Positions 25,421 to 33,097 of a stretch of 46,717 bases of DNA are shown one piece after another (the stretch's first letter is position 1; every line of letters begins with the position of its first letter). The notes under the pieces were generated by a model that saw nothing but the letters and a program-made list of their open reading frames with translations, did no database searches and had not been told where the DNA came from. Position numbers and translations under genes: made by a program. The stretch spans positions 1-46,717 of the forward strand of contig JAGCMD010000028.1 of the NCBI GenBank assembly GCA_017646765.1. Direction: 5' to 3'. The DNA is from Elusimicrobiaceae bacterium. Lineage in GTDB: Bacteria > Elusimicrobiota > Elusimicrobia > Elusimicrobiales > Elusimicrobiaceae.

Positions 25421-26402
25421 AGAAGACAGTTTCCAAGCTATTTGGAAGGCCATCCGTGCGGGAAAAAAGTTTTTTATTGCCGGGCACTTAAACCCGGACG
25501 GTGATTCATTGGGTTGCACATTAGCGATGACCTCTTTATTAGAGCGGCTGGGCAAAACCGTGTATGCGTATGCGGCTCCGGCTATCGGTAACGATTTAAA
25601 ATTTCTGCCCGGCCTGGATAAAGTGCATGTGGGGGAACTTCCTCAAAAACCTGATTTTGATACTATTATTCTGTTGGAATGTTCCGATAGAAAACGCGGC
25701 GGTGATTTGGATTATATTTTAGACGCGGCCAAGACGTTGGTCAACATAGACCATCACTTGGTCAGCGACGCATACGGCCACGTTAATCATATTGATTCCG
25801 GGGCTTCTTCTACGGCGGAAATTATTTTCCAGTTATATGAGGCGTGCGAAGAAGGCATCTTGCCTACTCCCGAAGAGGCCACTTGTTTATATACCGGGGT
25901 GGTAACCGATACGGGGCGTTTTGTTCATACCAATACCACCGCCGAGGCACTACGCGTAGCGTCGGCGTTAGTGGCGCTGGGGGCGGATGTTCAAAAAATC
26001 AACCAGGTAATTTACTTTACTAAATCGTATATTGAACTAAAATTATTGGGCCGGGCTTTGGAAAAAATGGAAATGCGCTTTGACAATAAATATAGCGAAA
26101 TCATTTTAACCAAACGTGATTTTGAAACCTTTGGCGCAACGCCTTCCCAAACGCAAGGGATTGTCAGCCAACCGACGATGATTCCCGGCGTGGAAATTTC
26201 CGCGCTTATAAAAGAAGAACCGGATAAAGTGTCCGTCAATTTACGCTCCCGCGGGCGGGCGGATGTCAGCCGTATAGCCCAACAATTTGGCGGCGGCGGC
26301 CACGCGCGTGCCGCCGGATGCAAAATAACGGGTAAAACCATTACGGAAGTTGCCGACGCCCTGGCCGAAGTGGTGCAAGATGTGGTCAAACAACTCGGCT
26401 GA
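25410..26402 (+). CDS. nrnA: Bifunctional oligoribonuclease / PAP phosphatase, DHH-DHHA1 family
   Basis: 330 residues from the ATG at 25410. A TTG lies 18 nt upstream in frame, but GAAAAGG is well placed (9 nt) for the ATG. The DHH domain has the metal ligands in GHLNPDGDSLG, LLECSDR, NIDHH and TDTGRF. The DHHA1 domain ends with the substrate motif QFGGGGHARAAGC. NrnA degrades very short RNAs and can also hydrolyse 3'-phosphoadenosine phosphates. Its start overlaps the end of rbfA by 11 nt, so translation is coupled. This gene is a common insertion between rbfA and truB in many phyla. Confidence 0.93.
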   Translation: MTNREDSFQAIWKAIRAGKKFFIAGHLNPDGDSLGCTLAMTSLLERLGKTVYAYAAPAIGNDLKFLPGLDKVHVGELPQKPDFDTIILLECSDRKRGGDLDYILDAAKTLVNIDHHLVSDAYGHVNHIDSGASSTAEIIFQLYEACEEGILPTPEEATCLYTGVVTDTGRFVHTNTTAEALRVASALVALGADVQKINQVIYFTKSYIELKLLGRALEKMEMRFDNKYSEIILTKRDFETFGATPSQTQGIVSQPTMIPGVEISALIKEEPDKVSVNLRSRGRADVSRIAQQFGGGGHARAAGCKITGKTITEVADALAEVVQDVVKQLG

Positions 26403-27090
26403 AATAACGCCCGGCGGGCTGCTACTTATTGATAAGCCGAAAGATTTTTCTTCGCACGACATCGTGGCGATTGCCCGTCGCGCACTCAAAATAAAAAAAA
26501 TCGGCCATAGCGGTACGCTGGACCCGATGGCTACCGGGCTACTTATTTTGCTGGTCGGGCGCGAAGCCACCAAACAGCAAGACCGGTTTTTAAAGTTATC
26601 CAAAACATATTCGGCTACGTTAACCTTGGGCCAAGAGACGGATTCCTGGGATGCCTGCGGTCGCATTACTGCCGAAGTACCGGTGCCGGAACTGACACAA
26701 AAGACCGTAGAGCAGGCGGCAAAAAAACTTTCCGGCGAAATAGAACAGCCGATTCCGTTTTTTAGTGCTAAAAAAGTACAAGGCTGGCCGATGTATTCGC
26801 TGGCGCGGCAGGGCCAAACGATTGCGCGTAAATATAGTAAGATAACGGTAGCGTGGACGCATATTTGTTTGCGCGCGCCGGATACGATAGATTTTACGGT
26901 GCATTGCTCGTGCGGTACATACGTGCGGGCCCTTGGATATTTACTCGCGCGGCAGTTAGGCACGGTAGGGCATTTAACTATGCTTAGGCGGCTAAGTATC
27001 GGGGAATATAAAGTGGATAATGCTTTTGACGGGGTTAAACTAAAACAAACACCGGCTGAGCAACTCTACGAAAGGATTGTGGCGGTATGA
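26380..27090 (+). CDS. truB: tRNA pseudouridine-55 synthase
   Basis: 236 residues if the ATG at 26380 is used, which overlaps nrnA by 23 nt. A TTG at 26350 is the other option. The catalytic Asp is in GHSGTLDPMATGLL, after the conserved GLLLIDKPKDFSSHD. Further TruB patterns are YSATLTLGQETDSWD and CGTYVRALGYLLARQLG. The C-terminal PUA domain is short or missing, as in many bacterial TruB proteins of about 240 residues. It makes pseudouridine 55 in the T loop of tRNAs. The exact N-terminus is uncertain because no strong ribosome site stands out. Confidence 0.93.
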   Translation: MWSNNSAEITPGGLLLIDKPKDFSSHDIVAIARRALKIKKIGHSGTLDPMATGLLILLVGREATKQQDRFLKLSKTYSATLTLGQETDSWDACGRITAEVPVPELTQKTVEQAAKKLSGEIEQPIPFFSAKKVQGWPMYSLARQGQTIARKYSKITVAWTHICLRAPDTIDFTVHCSCGTYVRALGYLLARQLGTVGHLTMLRRLSIGEYKVDNAFDGVKLKQTPAEQLYERIVAV

Positions 27091-27992
27091 TAAAAACGAA
27101 AAAAAATTTTATTACCATTGGCACATTTGACGGCGTACATACCGGACACCGGTTTCTGCTCAGTCAACTGGAAATAGACGCCGCCCGCCACCGGCTAAAA
27201 CCGTTGGCACTTTATTTCCCGTTGCCGCCCAAAACACTTCTCGGGCCCAAACCGGAAATGACGGTGCTAACTTTGCCCGGAGAAAAAAGCCGGCTTCTTC
27301 GTAGCTTGGGTACGCCGGCCCGAATGCTTGATTTTGCCGCGTGCCGCAATATGACGGCGGAACAATTTTTTAATGAGGTCTTACTCAAAAAATATCACAT
27401 GGGCGGGTTAATTGTAGGGGCCGATTTTGCGTTGGGGAAAGACCGCCACGCCGGAGCCGAGTGGTTAAAAGAACAGTGCCAAGCATTAAATATTCCCTTT
27501 GATACGGTGCGGTTTTATAAAACCGGTACGCAAAAAATTTCCTCTTCACTTATCCGCAAAATTTTGGCCTCCGGCGATATTGAACGTGCTAACATGCTTT
27601 TGGGCCGCCCCTACGAACTGACCGGAAAAGTGGTAAAAGGCCAGCAATTAGGGCGCAAGTTGGGATTTCCGACGGCTAACTTAAACCCCGGTATTTATAA
27701 AATTTTGCCGCACGGCGTGTTTGCCGTAAAGGTGCGTGTGGGCAAAGAACTGTATAACGGATTTTGTAATATCGGTTTTCGCCCGACGGTAAACACAATT
27801 TCGGACAAGTTGCCGCTCGTAGAAGTGCATATCTTCGGGTTTGATAAAGATATTTACGGACGAAACATTACCGTTTGGTTTGCCCGTAAACTGCGCGACG
27901 AAAGAAAGTTTAATACGCTTGATGAGCTCGTCGCCCGCCTTAAAAAAGACCGTACCGAAGCTAAACGCGTTATGCGTCGTTTCTTGTTTTAA
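27087..27992 (+). CDS. ribF: Bifunctional riboflavin kinase / FAD synthetase
   Basis: 301 residues, typical length. The N-terminal nucleotidyltransferase domain has IGTFDGVHTGHR (11-22), with the two His residues of the H-x-G-H-like site, and SSSLIRKIL. The C-terminal riboflavin kinase domain starts near 180 with GRKLGFPTANL and includes NGFCNIGFRPT. It makes FMN and then FAD. It overlaps truB by 4 nt and ends the rbfA operon, 12-15 nt before a terminator. Confidence 0.96.
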   Translation: MIKTKKNFITIGTFDGVHTGHRFLLSQLEIDAARHRLKPLALYFPLPPKTLLGPKPEMTVLTLPGEKSRLLRSLGTPARMLDFAACRNMTAEQFFNEVLLKKYHMGGLIVGADFALGKDRHAGAEWLKEQCQALNIPFDTVRFYKTGTQKISSSLIRKILASGDIERANMLLGRPYELTGKVVKGQQLGRKLGFPTANLNPGIYKILPHGVFAVKVRVGKELYNGFCNIGFRPTVNTISDKLPLVEVHIFGFDKDIYGRNITVWFARKLRDERKFNTLDELVARLKKDRTEAKRVMRRFLF

Positions 27993-28005
27993 TGTAAGTT
28001 TCCCG

Positions 28006-28037
28006 TAAAAAACGCCTCTTAATTAAGAGGCGTTTTT
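28006..28037. terminator. Bidirectional terminator after ribF
   Basis: The hairpin is perfectly palindromic: AACGCCTCTT and AAGAGGCGTT around AATT, with A-rich and T-rich flanks on either side. It can end both the rbfA operon (+) and the pseudoprotease operon (-). Confidence 0.9.
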
Positions 28038-28057
28038 GTGAGTAAATGGGTTGTATA

Positions 28058-29011
28058 TTATTTGAAAGACTCATCAACGCTGTCGTAAAATAAGCGCGGT
28101 TGAATTTCTGCCCAATCTTGCGGGCGGTTTTCCAAAACGGTTTGTTTGATAAATTCCAAGTCCGCTTTGGTTAAACGGTACCATGTATCGGATTTTTTCC
28201 CACACCAAACTCTTGCTCCGTCGGCACACGTTTTATAGTCCATCAGGCCGTTGTTGTATCCGATTAAATACTCATCTCCCGATTCAATGGACAAAAACGC
28301 CGGGTCGGAAGCCGTACCGGATAGATCATAAAAACTTTCATCTAACAGGAACAGATTGCCGGAGCCTTGCATAGACTCTTCCAAGAAATCGCGCTCGCGC
28401 ACGGCATTTAATCCCAAGCGAGCCGTATTGATTTGTAACGAGCCGCGGGCATTCCACAACGAGAATAATTTGTCTTTAGAGGACATCGCCAATACTTTTA
28501 CAAAAGGAGCCGTGTATTCCGCTTTTTTTTGCCAAAGCAGCATGACGTTGTTGTTATATTCAATTTTCATGCCTTTTTGGTCGGAGCCATAGGGGAAAAG
28601 CTCGTGCTCTACGACTTCTTGCTTATTGCTGGTTAGCCACATATCGGCTTCTTTGTCGCTAACGCCCATCGGCGCCGCGCACCGGCCCGATAAGATTAAC
28701 CAATTCGGGTGTAAAGCATACGCTTTACAACCTAAATCGTACCGGTGGGAAAGGTATTCCTTTTCCTGTGTGCCGGCAAAAGAATATTCAATGACTTCTC
28801 TTACCCGAAATTCAATGGTTTTGTTTTGTTCTATGGAGCCAACACTGGAGTTGAGCATTTTATCCAATACGGCGCGGTCTACTTGGTAAGCGATTTGTTT
28901 TTGAGCCGCGGTATCTTGTTGGTTTATGTTGTATATATTTTTCTTCCATTGGGCATAGGCGCTGTTTGCTACCAACGCACATAAGCCGATTACTGCTAAC
29001 ATCTTTTTCAT
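28058..29011 (-). CDS. Secreted trypsin-fold pseudoprotease (paralogue 1)
   Basis: 317 residues with a signal peptide (1-20, ending AYA-QW). I do not know the family by name. C95 and C111 are 16 residues apart, the exact C42-C58 spacing of trypsin, and the segment WLILSGRC matches the trypsin strand that ends in Ala-Ala-His-Cys, with R110 in place of the catalytic His. The segment SGTASDPAF near 231-239, followed by YLIGYNNG, matches the serine-loop region, with Ala in place of the catalytic Ser. The Asp position (NNNVMLLW) also lacks Asp. The protein is therefore probably non-catalytic. It is co-transcribed with the next paralogue (37-nt gap, GGAG ribosome site). Confidence 0.65.
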   Translation of the reverse strand: MKKMLAVIGLCALVANSAYAQWKKNIYNINQQDTAAQKQIAYQVDRAVLDKMLNSSVGSIEQNKTIEFRVREVIEYSFAGTQEKEYLSHRYDLGCKAYALHPNWLILSGRCAAPMGVSDKEADMWLTSNKQEVVEHELFPYGSDQKGMKIEYNNNVMLLWQKKAEYTAPFVKVLAMSSKDKLFSLWNARGSLQINTARLGLNAVRERDFLEESMQGSGNLFLLDESFYDLSGTASDPAFLSIESGDEYLIGYNNGLMDYKTCADGARVWCGKKSDTWYRLTKADLEFIKQTVLENRPQDWAEIQPRLFYDSVDESFK

Positions 29012-29048
29012 ACGTTCTTTCTCCTTATTTTTTATATTTAGAAATTAT

Positions 29049-29951
29049 TTATTGGTTTTGCGTTTCGTTAAAGTGTGACTCGTCCGCAATTTGCGGGCTA
29101 ATTTGCGCAAACGATTGTTTGGCCATATTACGGCGCAAAAACTCTACCGTTCCGGCCGAGAAGAAGGCAAACCGATTGCCGGAACGAGGCGATTGTATAT
29201 CGGGCTCGGTTACATTAAAACCGATTAAAAATTCTTGTTGGTCTTGTGTTACCCCGAAGACCGGGTCGCCCGTTTGTGCGTCTACCCATTTCCAATTTAC
29301 CAAGAACACGCCTTCGGGCAAATTCACTTCCGACATTTGGGCCGCGTGAACCATCCGGCCTTCTTGACTGAAATAATAGCGGTGATTGACTAGCGGCTGC
29401 GGGAAAATATTTTTTAATTCTTGCGGATGTTTCGGCACAAATAAATTCGCTATAGGTAGCGGGCCGATTTGTTCTACCATGGGTTTATTGTGGTTTTCCC
29501 ACCGGATCAGAATAACGCGGGCATCTCTATTGGTATAAATGGCTTCTTGGGGGATGGTAAAATGGGCGGGCTCCACCACCACGGACATAACCTCGCGGCT
29601 GATTACGTTTAATTCTCTTATGGCCGGGCCTTCCGGCTCGTTTACAAAACGCCAGACGGTTTTTTCCAGCCCCACGCACGCCATAGAGGCCAGTAAATAC
29701 TGGTCGGCGATGCGCACCGCAGTACACGATTTTTCCAGCGTTTGAGGGGTTGCGTCGGGCGAGTCCAACAGTTCGCGCACTTTAAAAGTAACAGGCACTA
29801 CGCTTTGTTCATGCGCGGTTTGTAAACTTGCATTTTCGGCAACGGCGGACAAAACAGCTTTTCTAACTGCTTGTGATAAATCGGGTGAAACCCCGTAAGC
29901 CCAGGATATTTGGGCTACGCATACGAGTAGTATAATTGTAATTTTTTTCAT
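29049..29951 (-). CDS. Secreted trypsin-fold pseudoprotease (paralogue 2)
   Basis: 300 residues from the ATG at 29951, chosen because it opens a signal peptide (MKKITIILLV..., cut near YG-V) and has AGAAGG 10 nt upstream. The frame is open further upstream without signal-like sequence. C76 and C92 keep the 16-residue trypsin spacing, with A91 where the catalytic His would be. The Asp-region strand DARVILIRW keeps D143. The serine loop reads DAQTGDPVF, with T227 in the catalytic position, followed by FLIGFN. Like its downstream paralogue it looks inactive. Both share a C-terminal helix plus acidic tail. A role in binding rather than cleavage is likely. Confidence 0.65.
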   Translation of the reverse strand: MKKITIILLVCVAQISWAYGVSPDLSQAVRKAVLSAVAENASLQTAHEQSVVPVTFKVRELLDSPDATPQTLEKSCTAVRIADQYLLASMACVGLEKTVWRFVNEPEGPAIRELNVISREVMSVVVEPAHFTIPQEAIYTNRDARVILIRWENHNKPMVEQIGPLPIANLFVPKHPQELKNIFPQPLVNHRYYFSQEGRMVHAAQMSEVNLPEGVFLVNWKWVDAQTGDPVFGVTQDQQEFLIGFNVTEPDIQSPRSGNRFAFFSAGTVEFLRRNMAKQSFAQISPQIADESHFNETQNQ

Positions 29952-29999
29952 TTTCTTAAACCCTTCTCTATAAATGATATCGGTTTTGCCGCTTGTTCC

Positions 30000-30018
30000 A
30001 CAAGAGACAAAAGGCCTA
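30000..30018 (-). promoter_or_regulatory. Shared upstream motif before pseudoprotease operon
   Basis: On the minus strand this reads TAGGCCTTTTGTCTCTTGT. It matches 16 of 19 positions of a motif at 41636-41654, also just upstream of a secreted-protein gene. It overlaps the T-rich side of a hairpin that probably ends the TPR gene. Confidence 0.35.
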
Positions 30019-30036
30019 ATTTGCATATAGGTCTTT
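30007..30036 (-). terminator. Probable terminator of the TPR gene
   Basis: On the minus strand AGACCTA, a 9-nt loop and TAGGCCT (one G-T pair) are followed by TTTTGTCTCTT. It lies about 20 nt after the stop of the TPR gene at 30057. Confidence 0.55.
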
Positions 30037-30056
30037 TTATCCCGGCCAGCCGGCAT

Positions 30057-31208
30057 TTATTGGTATATTAAAGCGCGGAACTGCGAGGTTTGGTTTAAGC
30101 CTTTAAACATCCAGCCCTTCTTATCTTCTTTATACAGCGACTCTATATCTTTAAAATTTCGTTTTAAAGCGTTGTCTAAATTGGCATATGCTTTGTTGCG
30201 GTCTTTCTTGCTTAGCCAATACCAACCGGCCAAATTGATATAAGGGGTCGGCGCGGAATTATCCAAGGAGATAGCCGTTTCCAAATCTTTTTTGGCACCG
30301 TCCCAATTTTTCAAATGTATCCGCACAAACCCGCGGTTGTTAAACGGTATTGCCCATTTGGGGTTGAGTTCTATTGCTTTTGTATAGTCGTCCTGTGCGT
30401 TGGCAAATTGTCCGAGTTCTTCGTATACAATGCCGCGCCGGTTATAAAAGAGCGCGTCGGGTTGTAGGGCCAATAGCGTAGTATAATCGGCCAAGGCAGC
30501 TTCTAAATCGCCCATTTCTTTAAACGCGTTGGCCCGGTAGCGATACGCCGCAGAGAAGGTGGTATCCCGGTTAATAGATTTACTAAAGCAGGAAACCGCC
30601 TCATCCAGTTCGTTGCGTCCAAAGAATATGCGTCCGCGCCAATAATGGCCGGGGGCACTGTCTGCCCGGGACGATTTATCCAGTAGCCGCAAGGCTTTAT
30701 CGTACCGGTAGGCTCCGATGTAAGCGGGCATCATTTCCATAATCATTTTATCGTCGGCGGGCGGGCGACTTTGTTCGTAATCGGCAACGGCTTGTTCGTG
30801 TTTTCCCAAATGCAAGTAAACTTGTGCGCGGGCCCGATAAAAATTTTTATAAGACGGTTTTAATGAAATGGCTTCGTTTAAGTCCGCCAGTGCCAAGGAC
30901 CAATGTTGCGTATCCATATAATCTAATGCACGGGCGTAGTAACGGAAAGCGTCTTTAGGGCGGAGTTTTATGGTGCGGGAATAGTCTTCCACGGCCTGCT
31001 TGTGTTTGCCCAAACGGCGGTACGCGTCTGCCCGGTAGTGGTAAGCATCTGCCAAATTGGGCGATTTCTCCACCGCTTGTGTTAAGAGTTTGATTTGGAC
31101 TTGCGGGTCAGTTTCTGCCTTAGCTTTGGCCAGCAACGCCGTAGCGCGTTGGCCCCAAACGCTGGCCGCGCATATACATAAAAGTAACGTAAAACCTATC
31201 TTGCGCAT
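30057..31208 (-). CDS. Secreted TPR-repeat protein
   Basis: 383 residues. A signal peptide (1-19, ending VWG-QR) is followed by about nine tetratricopeptide repeats over residues 20-345 (for example ADAYHYRADAYRRLGKHKQAV, LFYNRRGIVYEELGQFANAQ, AIPFNNRGFVRIHLKNWDGAK). TPR solenoids are protein-binding scaffolds, and here the location would be the periplasm or the outer-membrane inner face. The ATG has no Shine-Dalgarno sequence. An exact TATAAT ends 7 nt upstream, with TTGGGT 18 nt further as a -35, so the mRNA is probably leaderless and monocistronic. The partner is not evident. Confidence 0.85.
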   Translation of the reverse strand: MRKIGFTLLLCICAASVWGQRATALLAKAKAETDPQVQIKLLTQAVEKSPNLADAYHYRADAYRRLGKHKQAVEDYSRTIKLRPKDAFRYYARALDYMDTQHWSLALADLNEAISLKPSYKNFYRARAQVYLHLGKHEQAVADYEQSRPPADDKMIMEMMPAYIGAYRYDKALRLLDKSSRADSAPGHYWRGRIFFGRNELDEAVSCFSKSINRDTTFSAAYRYRANAFKEMGDLEAALADYTTLLALQPDALFYNRRGIVYEELGQFANAQDDYTKAIELNPKWAIPFNNRGFVRIHLKNWDGAKKDLETAISLDNSAPTPYINLAGWYWLSKKDRNKAYANLDNALKRNFKDIESLYKEDKKGWMFKGLNQTSQFRALIYQ

Positions 31209-31215
31209 ATATTAA

Positions 31216-31245
31216 ATTATAGTAAACTACCAACGAATTACCCAA
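31216..31245 (-). promoter_or_regulatory. Promoter of the TPR gene, leaderless start
   Basis: TTGGGT (31245-31240), an 18-nt spacer and TATAAT (31221-31216) are followed by TTAATAT and the ATG. It overlaps the 3' end of the upstream membrane-protein gene. Confidence 0.65.
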
Positions 31246-31958
31246 ATAATATTTAGTAACAAAAAGAGAAGTCCCATTAAGTAAAGCACCCCTAAAATAA
31301 GCGTAGTGAAAAGGCGCAAGTTGAGCAGTACCGCCCCGACGAGGGTGGCTTTCCCGGCGAAAATTTTACTTACTTTTACGGTGGTGCCGGCCAATTTTAC
31401 GATGCGGGCCGTTAATACCGCGCGTACGGCCAACATCAACGCACCTAATCCTACAAAGGCAATCCAGCGAGGCATGGAACCTCGTTGGGCGGATTGAAAA
31501 ACTTCTTTAACACTGCCGCGCACTAAAATTTTGGCTTGGTCCTTTGCTATACCTTCTTGTAAAGTATCTAAATGGGAAACCATTTTTTCTTGCACGCTAT
31601 CTATGGTGTTGTCAATAAACTCATCCCACTCCACGCATGCTTGCCGCAACGCACACACGCCGGCGGTGAGTAACGCGTAACCTAAAAAGAAAATCCCATA
31701 CCCGCTTAGAAAAAGTACCGCCAATATGTTTTTAAGTAGTTCCGGCAGCGCGGAGGGGTTCCATACAAATCGGTAAGCTAAAAAAGAGAGTAATATAAAA
31801 GCGGCCAAGCAGGCGGCCAGGTGCGGTAGAAATGTTTTTTGTAGGACGCTAATTAAGGTTCTTAGCCCTTGTTGCAAGGCCGAGAAAGCCGGCTTTTCCT
31901 GATTGGGGGCTGGGCTTAATTTAATGGGATGTACTACTTGATTAGGCTTAGTGTTCAT
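31227..31958 (-). CDS. Polytopic inner-membrane protein of unknown function
   Basis: 243 residues from the ATG at 31958. The frame is open to a TTG at 32003, but that region is fully used by a coupled small gene in another frame, and the sequence ATGAACACTAA joins the two. It has two hydrophobic helices at about 45-64 and 72-98, an acidic, helical soluble segment (about 100-155, with EWDEFIDNTIDSVQEKM), and two or three more helices (about 162-182 and 200-240). I do not recognise the family. Coupling to a Cys/His-rich mini-protein may hint at metal-linked or redox regulation, but that is speculation. Confidence 0.7.
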   Translation of the reverse strand: MNTKPNQVVHPIKLSPAPNQEKPAFSALQQGLRTLISVLQKTFLPHLAACLAAFILLSFLAYRFVWNPSALPELLKNILAVLFLSGYGIFFLGYALLTAGVCALRQACVEWDEFIDNTIDSVQEKMVSHLDTLQEGIAKDQAKILVRGSVKEVFQSAQRGSMPRWIAFVGLGALMLAVRAVLTARIVKLAGTTVKVSKIFAGKATLVGAVLLNLRLFTTLILGVLYLMGLLFLLLNIIWVIRW

Positions 31959-32094
31959 GGCCAACGCAATGGCCGCAGCAACCGTTGCAAACATGCTTGG
32001 CAAGTTTATTTACGGAAGGGACCCGGTCAGACACTTTGACCATTTTGCCTAATTTTTTATCGTACACATACGTACCGGTAGCATTTTCGGACAT
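31948..32094 (-). CDS. 48-residue Cys/His-rich mini-protein
   Basis: Reading from the ATG at 32094 gives a 48-residue protein. The first part has the ordered-looking segment TYVYDKKLGKMVKVSDRVPSV. The tail CNGCCGHCVGHEH has four Cys and three His residues in 13 positions and should bind a metal such as zinc, copper or iron. It has no signal peptide, so it is probably cytoplasmic. The start lies 6 nt after an extended -10 box (TGCTATAAT), which implies a leaderless mRNA. Its stop codon overlaps the start of the downstream membrane-protein gene. The conserved-looking body, the exact promoter and the coupling argue that it is a real gene despite its size. Confidence 0.7.
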   Translation of the reverse strand: MSENATGTYVYDKKLGKMVKVSDRVPSVNKLAKHVCNGCCGHCVGHEH

Positions 32095-32100
32095 AGTACT

Positions 32101-32109
32101 ATTATAGCA
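32101..32109 (-). promoter_or_regulatory. Extended -10 promoter of the mini-protein gene
   Basis: On the minus strand TGCTATAAT is followed by AGTACT and the ATG at 32094. The same nonamer occurs before rbfA and before the DUF4912 gene. No -35 box is clear. Confidence 0.65.
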
Positions 32110-32143
32110 ATTCTACCGTTTACCCGTTTGGGATAGCGGGAGG

Positions 32144-33097
32144 TTACTCGGGGGTGGAAAGCATTTTTTGGGCTACCTGTCCGACAAAAGACAGCGGATT
32201 TCCCCGAACAATTTGGGTGAGTTGTTGGCGTGCCCGGTTGCGTTTACCTTGTTTTTGCCAGTTGAGGGCTTGTACCAACAAAGCCAGCGCATTGTTAGGG
32301 ATAACCTTTAGTATCTGATTAGCCGTCTGCAAAGAATCATTGTATTGGCCGATTTCATAAAGCCATAACGCTTTGTAGGCCAGGAAATCTGTTCGCTTTG
32401 GGGCTAACATAATGGCCATATCCAGATCCGACAAGGCTTCTTTATTCATATTGAGCCCGCGCCGGGCCTCGGCGCTTAAGCGCCAGAAGTCGGGATTGGT
32501 ACTATCTTGTTCCAAGGCTTGGGTAATGTGAATAAAGGCTTTTTCGTAATCGCGCTGGCGCAAAAACGTGCTGGCGTATAAAGCCCGGTAGTAGGGGGAA
32601 ACTGTGGGCGTTAATGCAAAAAATTCATCATAAAAAGTACGTGCTTTTGAATAAAAACCTAAGTGTGTATAGTTGGCAGCTTGACCGGTTAGGGCTTGCG
32701 GGTTAAGCGGTTCTTGCGCTAAGGCACGTTCGTAGAGTTCTATAGAGCGGGCCGTTAAGCCGTTTTCTTGATACAAGCGTGCCGCTTCCAACAGCAAAGG
32801 AACATAATTAGGGTGAAATTCTAACCCTTCGGAATAGGCTTCCATAGCGCGGTCGGTTTGGCCTAATTTTTCATAGCTAAGCCCCAGTAATCGGTATGCA
32901 CGGGCTTCGCGGCGGGATACATTTTTAATTTTATAGATATACTGGCTCAATTGGGTGATAGCTTGCTGATAATTCCCCGCATCATAAGCATCCCGCGCCT
33001 GAACATATTCGTGACGGTCTTTGTTGATAGAGAACGAGCAGCTGCTAAGCAGTATCCCCAAACAGGCAATAAAAAGACAATTACGGTTCCAATACAT
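32144..33097 (-). CDS. TPR-repeat lipoprotein
   Basis: 317 residues from the ATG at 33097. A TTG 12 nt upstream is the other option. The lipobox LSSC gives lipidated Cys20, so it is membrane-anchored in the periplasm. Residues 30-315 are about eight tetratricopeptide repeats (AYRLLGLSYEKLGQTDRAMEAY, YVPLLLEAARLYQENGLTARS, LALLVQALNWQKQGKRNRA). It is the last gene of an operon that also encodes a patatin-like lipase and a TolC-like protein. Its start lies inside the end of the patatin gene (17-nt overlap), so the two are coupled. A scaffold role for that module is likely. Confidence 0.85.
   Translation of the reverse strand: MYWNRNCLFIACLGILLSSCSFSINKDRHEYVQARDAYDAGNYQQAITQLSQYIYKIKNVSRREARAYRLLGLSYEKLGQTDRAMEAYSEGLEFHPNYVPLLLEAARLYQENGLTARSIELYERALAQEPLNPQALTGQAANYTHLGFYSKARTFYDEFFALTPTVSPYYRALYASTFLRQRDYEKAFIHITQALEQDSTNPDFWRLSAEARRGLNMNKEALSDLDMAIMLAPKRTDFLAYKALWLYEIGQYNDSLQTANQILKVIPNNALALLVQALNWQKQGKRNRARQQLTQIVRGNPLSFVGQVAQKMLSTPE

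Noticed and set aside
29952-30056. N-terminal extension of pseudoprotease 2
   Set aside because: A signal peptide begins at the ATG at 29951 with a ribosome site. The upstream part overlaps a terminator-like hairpin.
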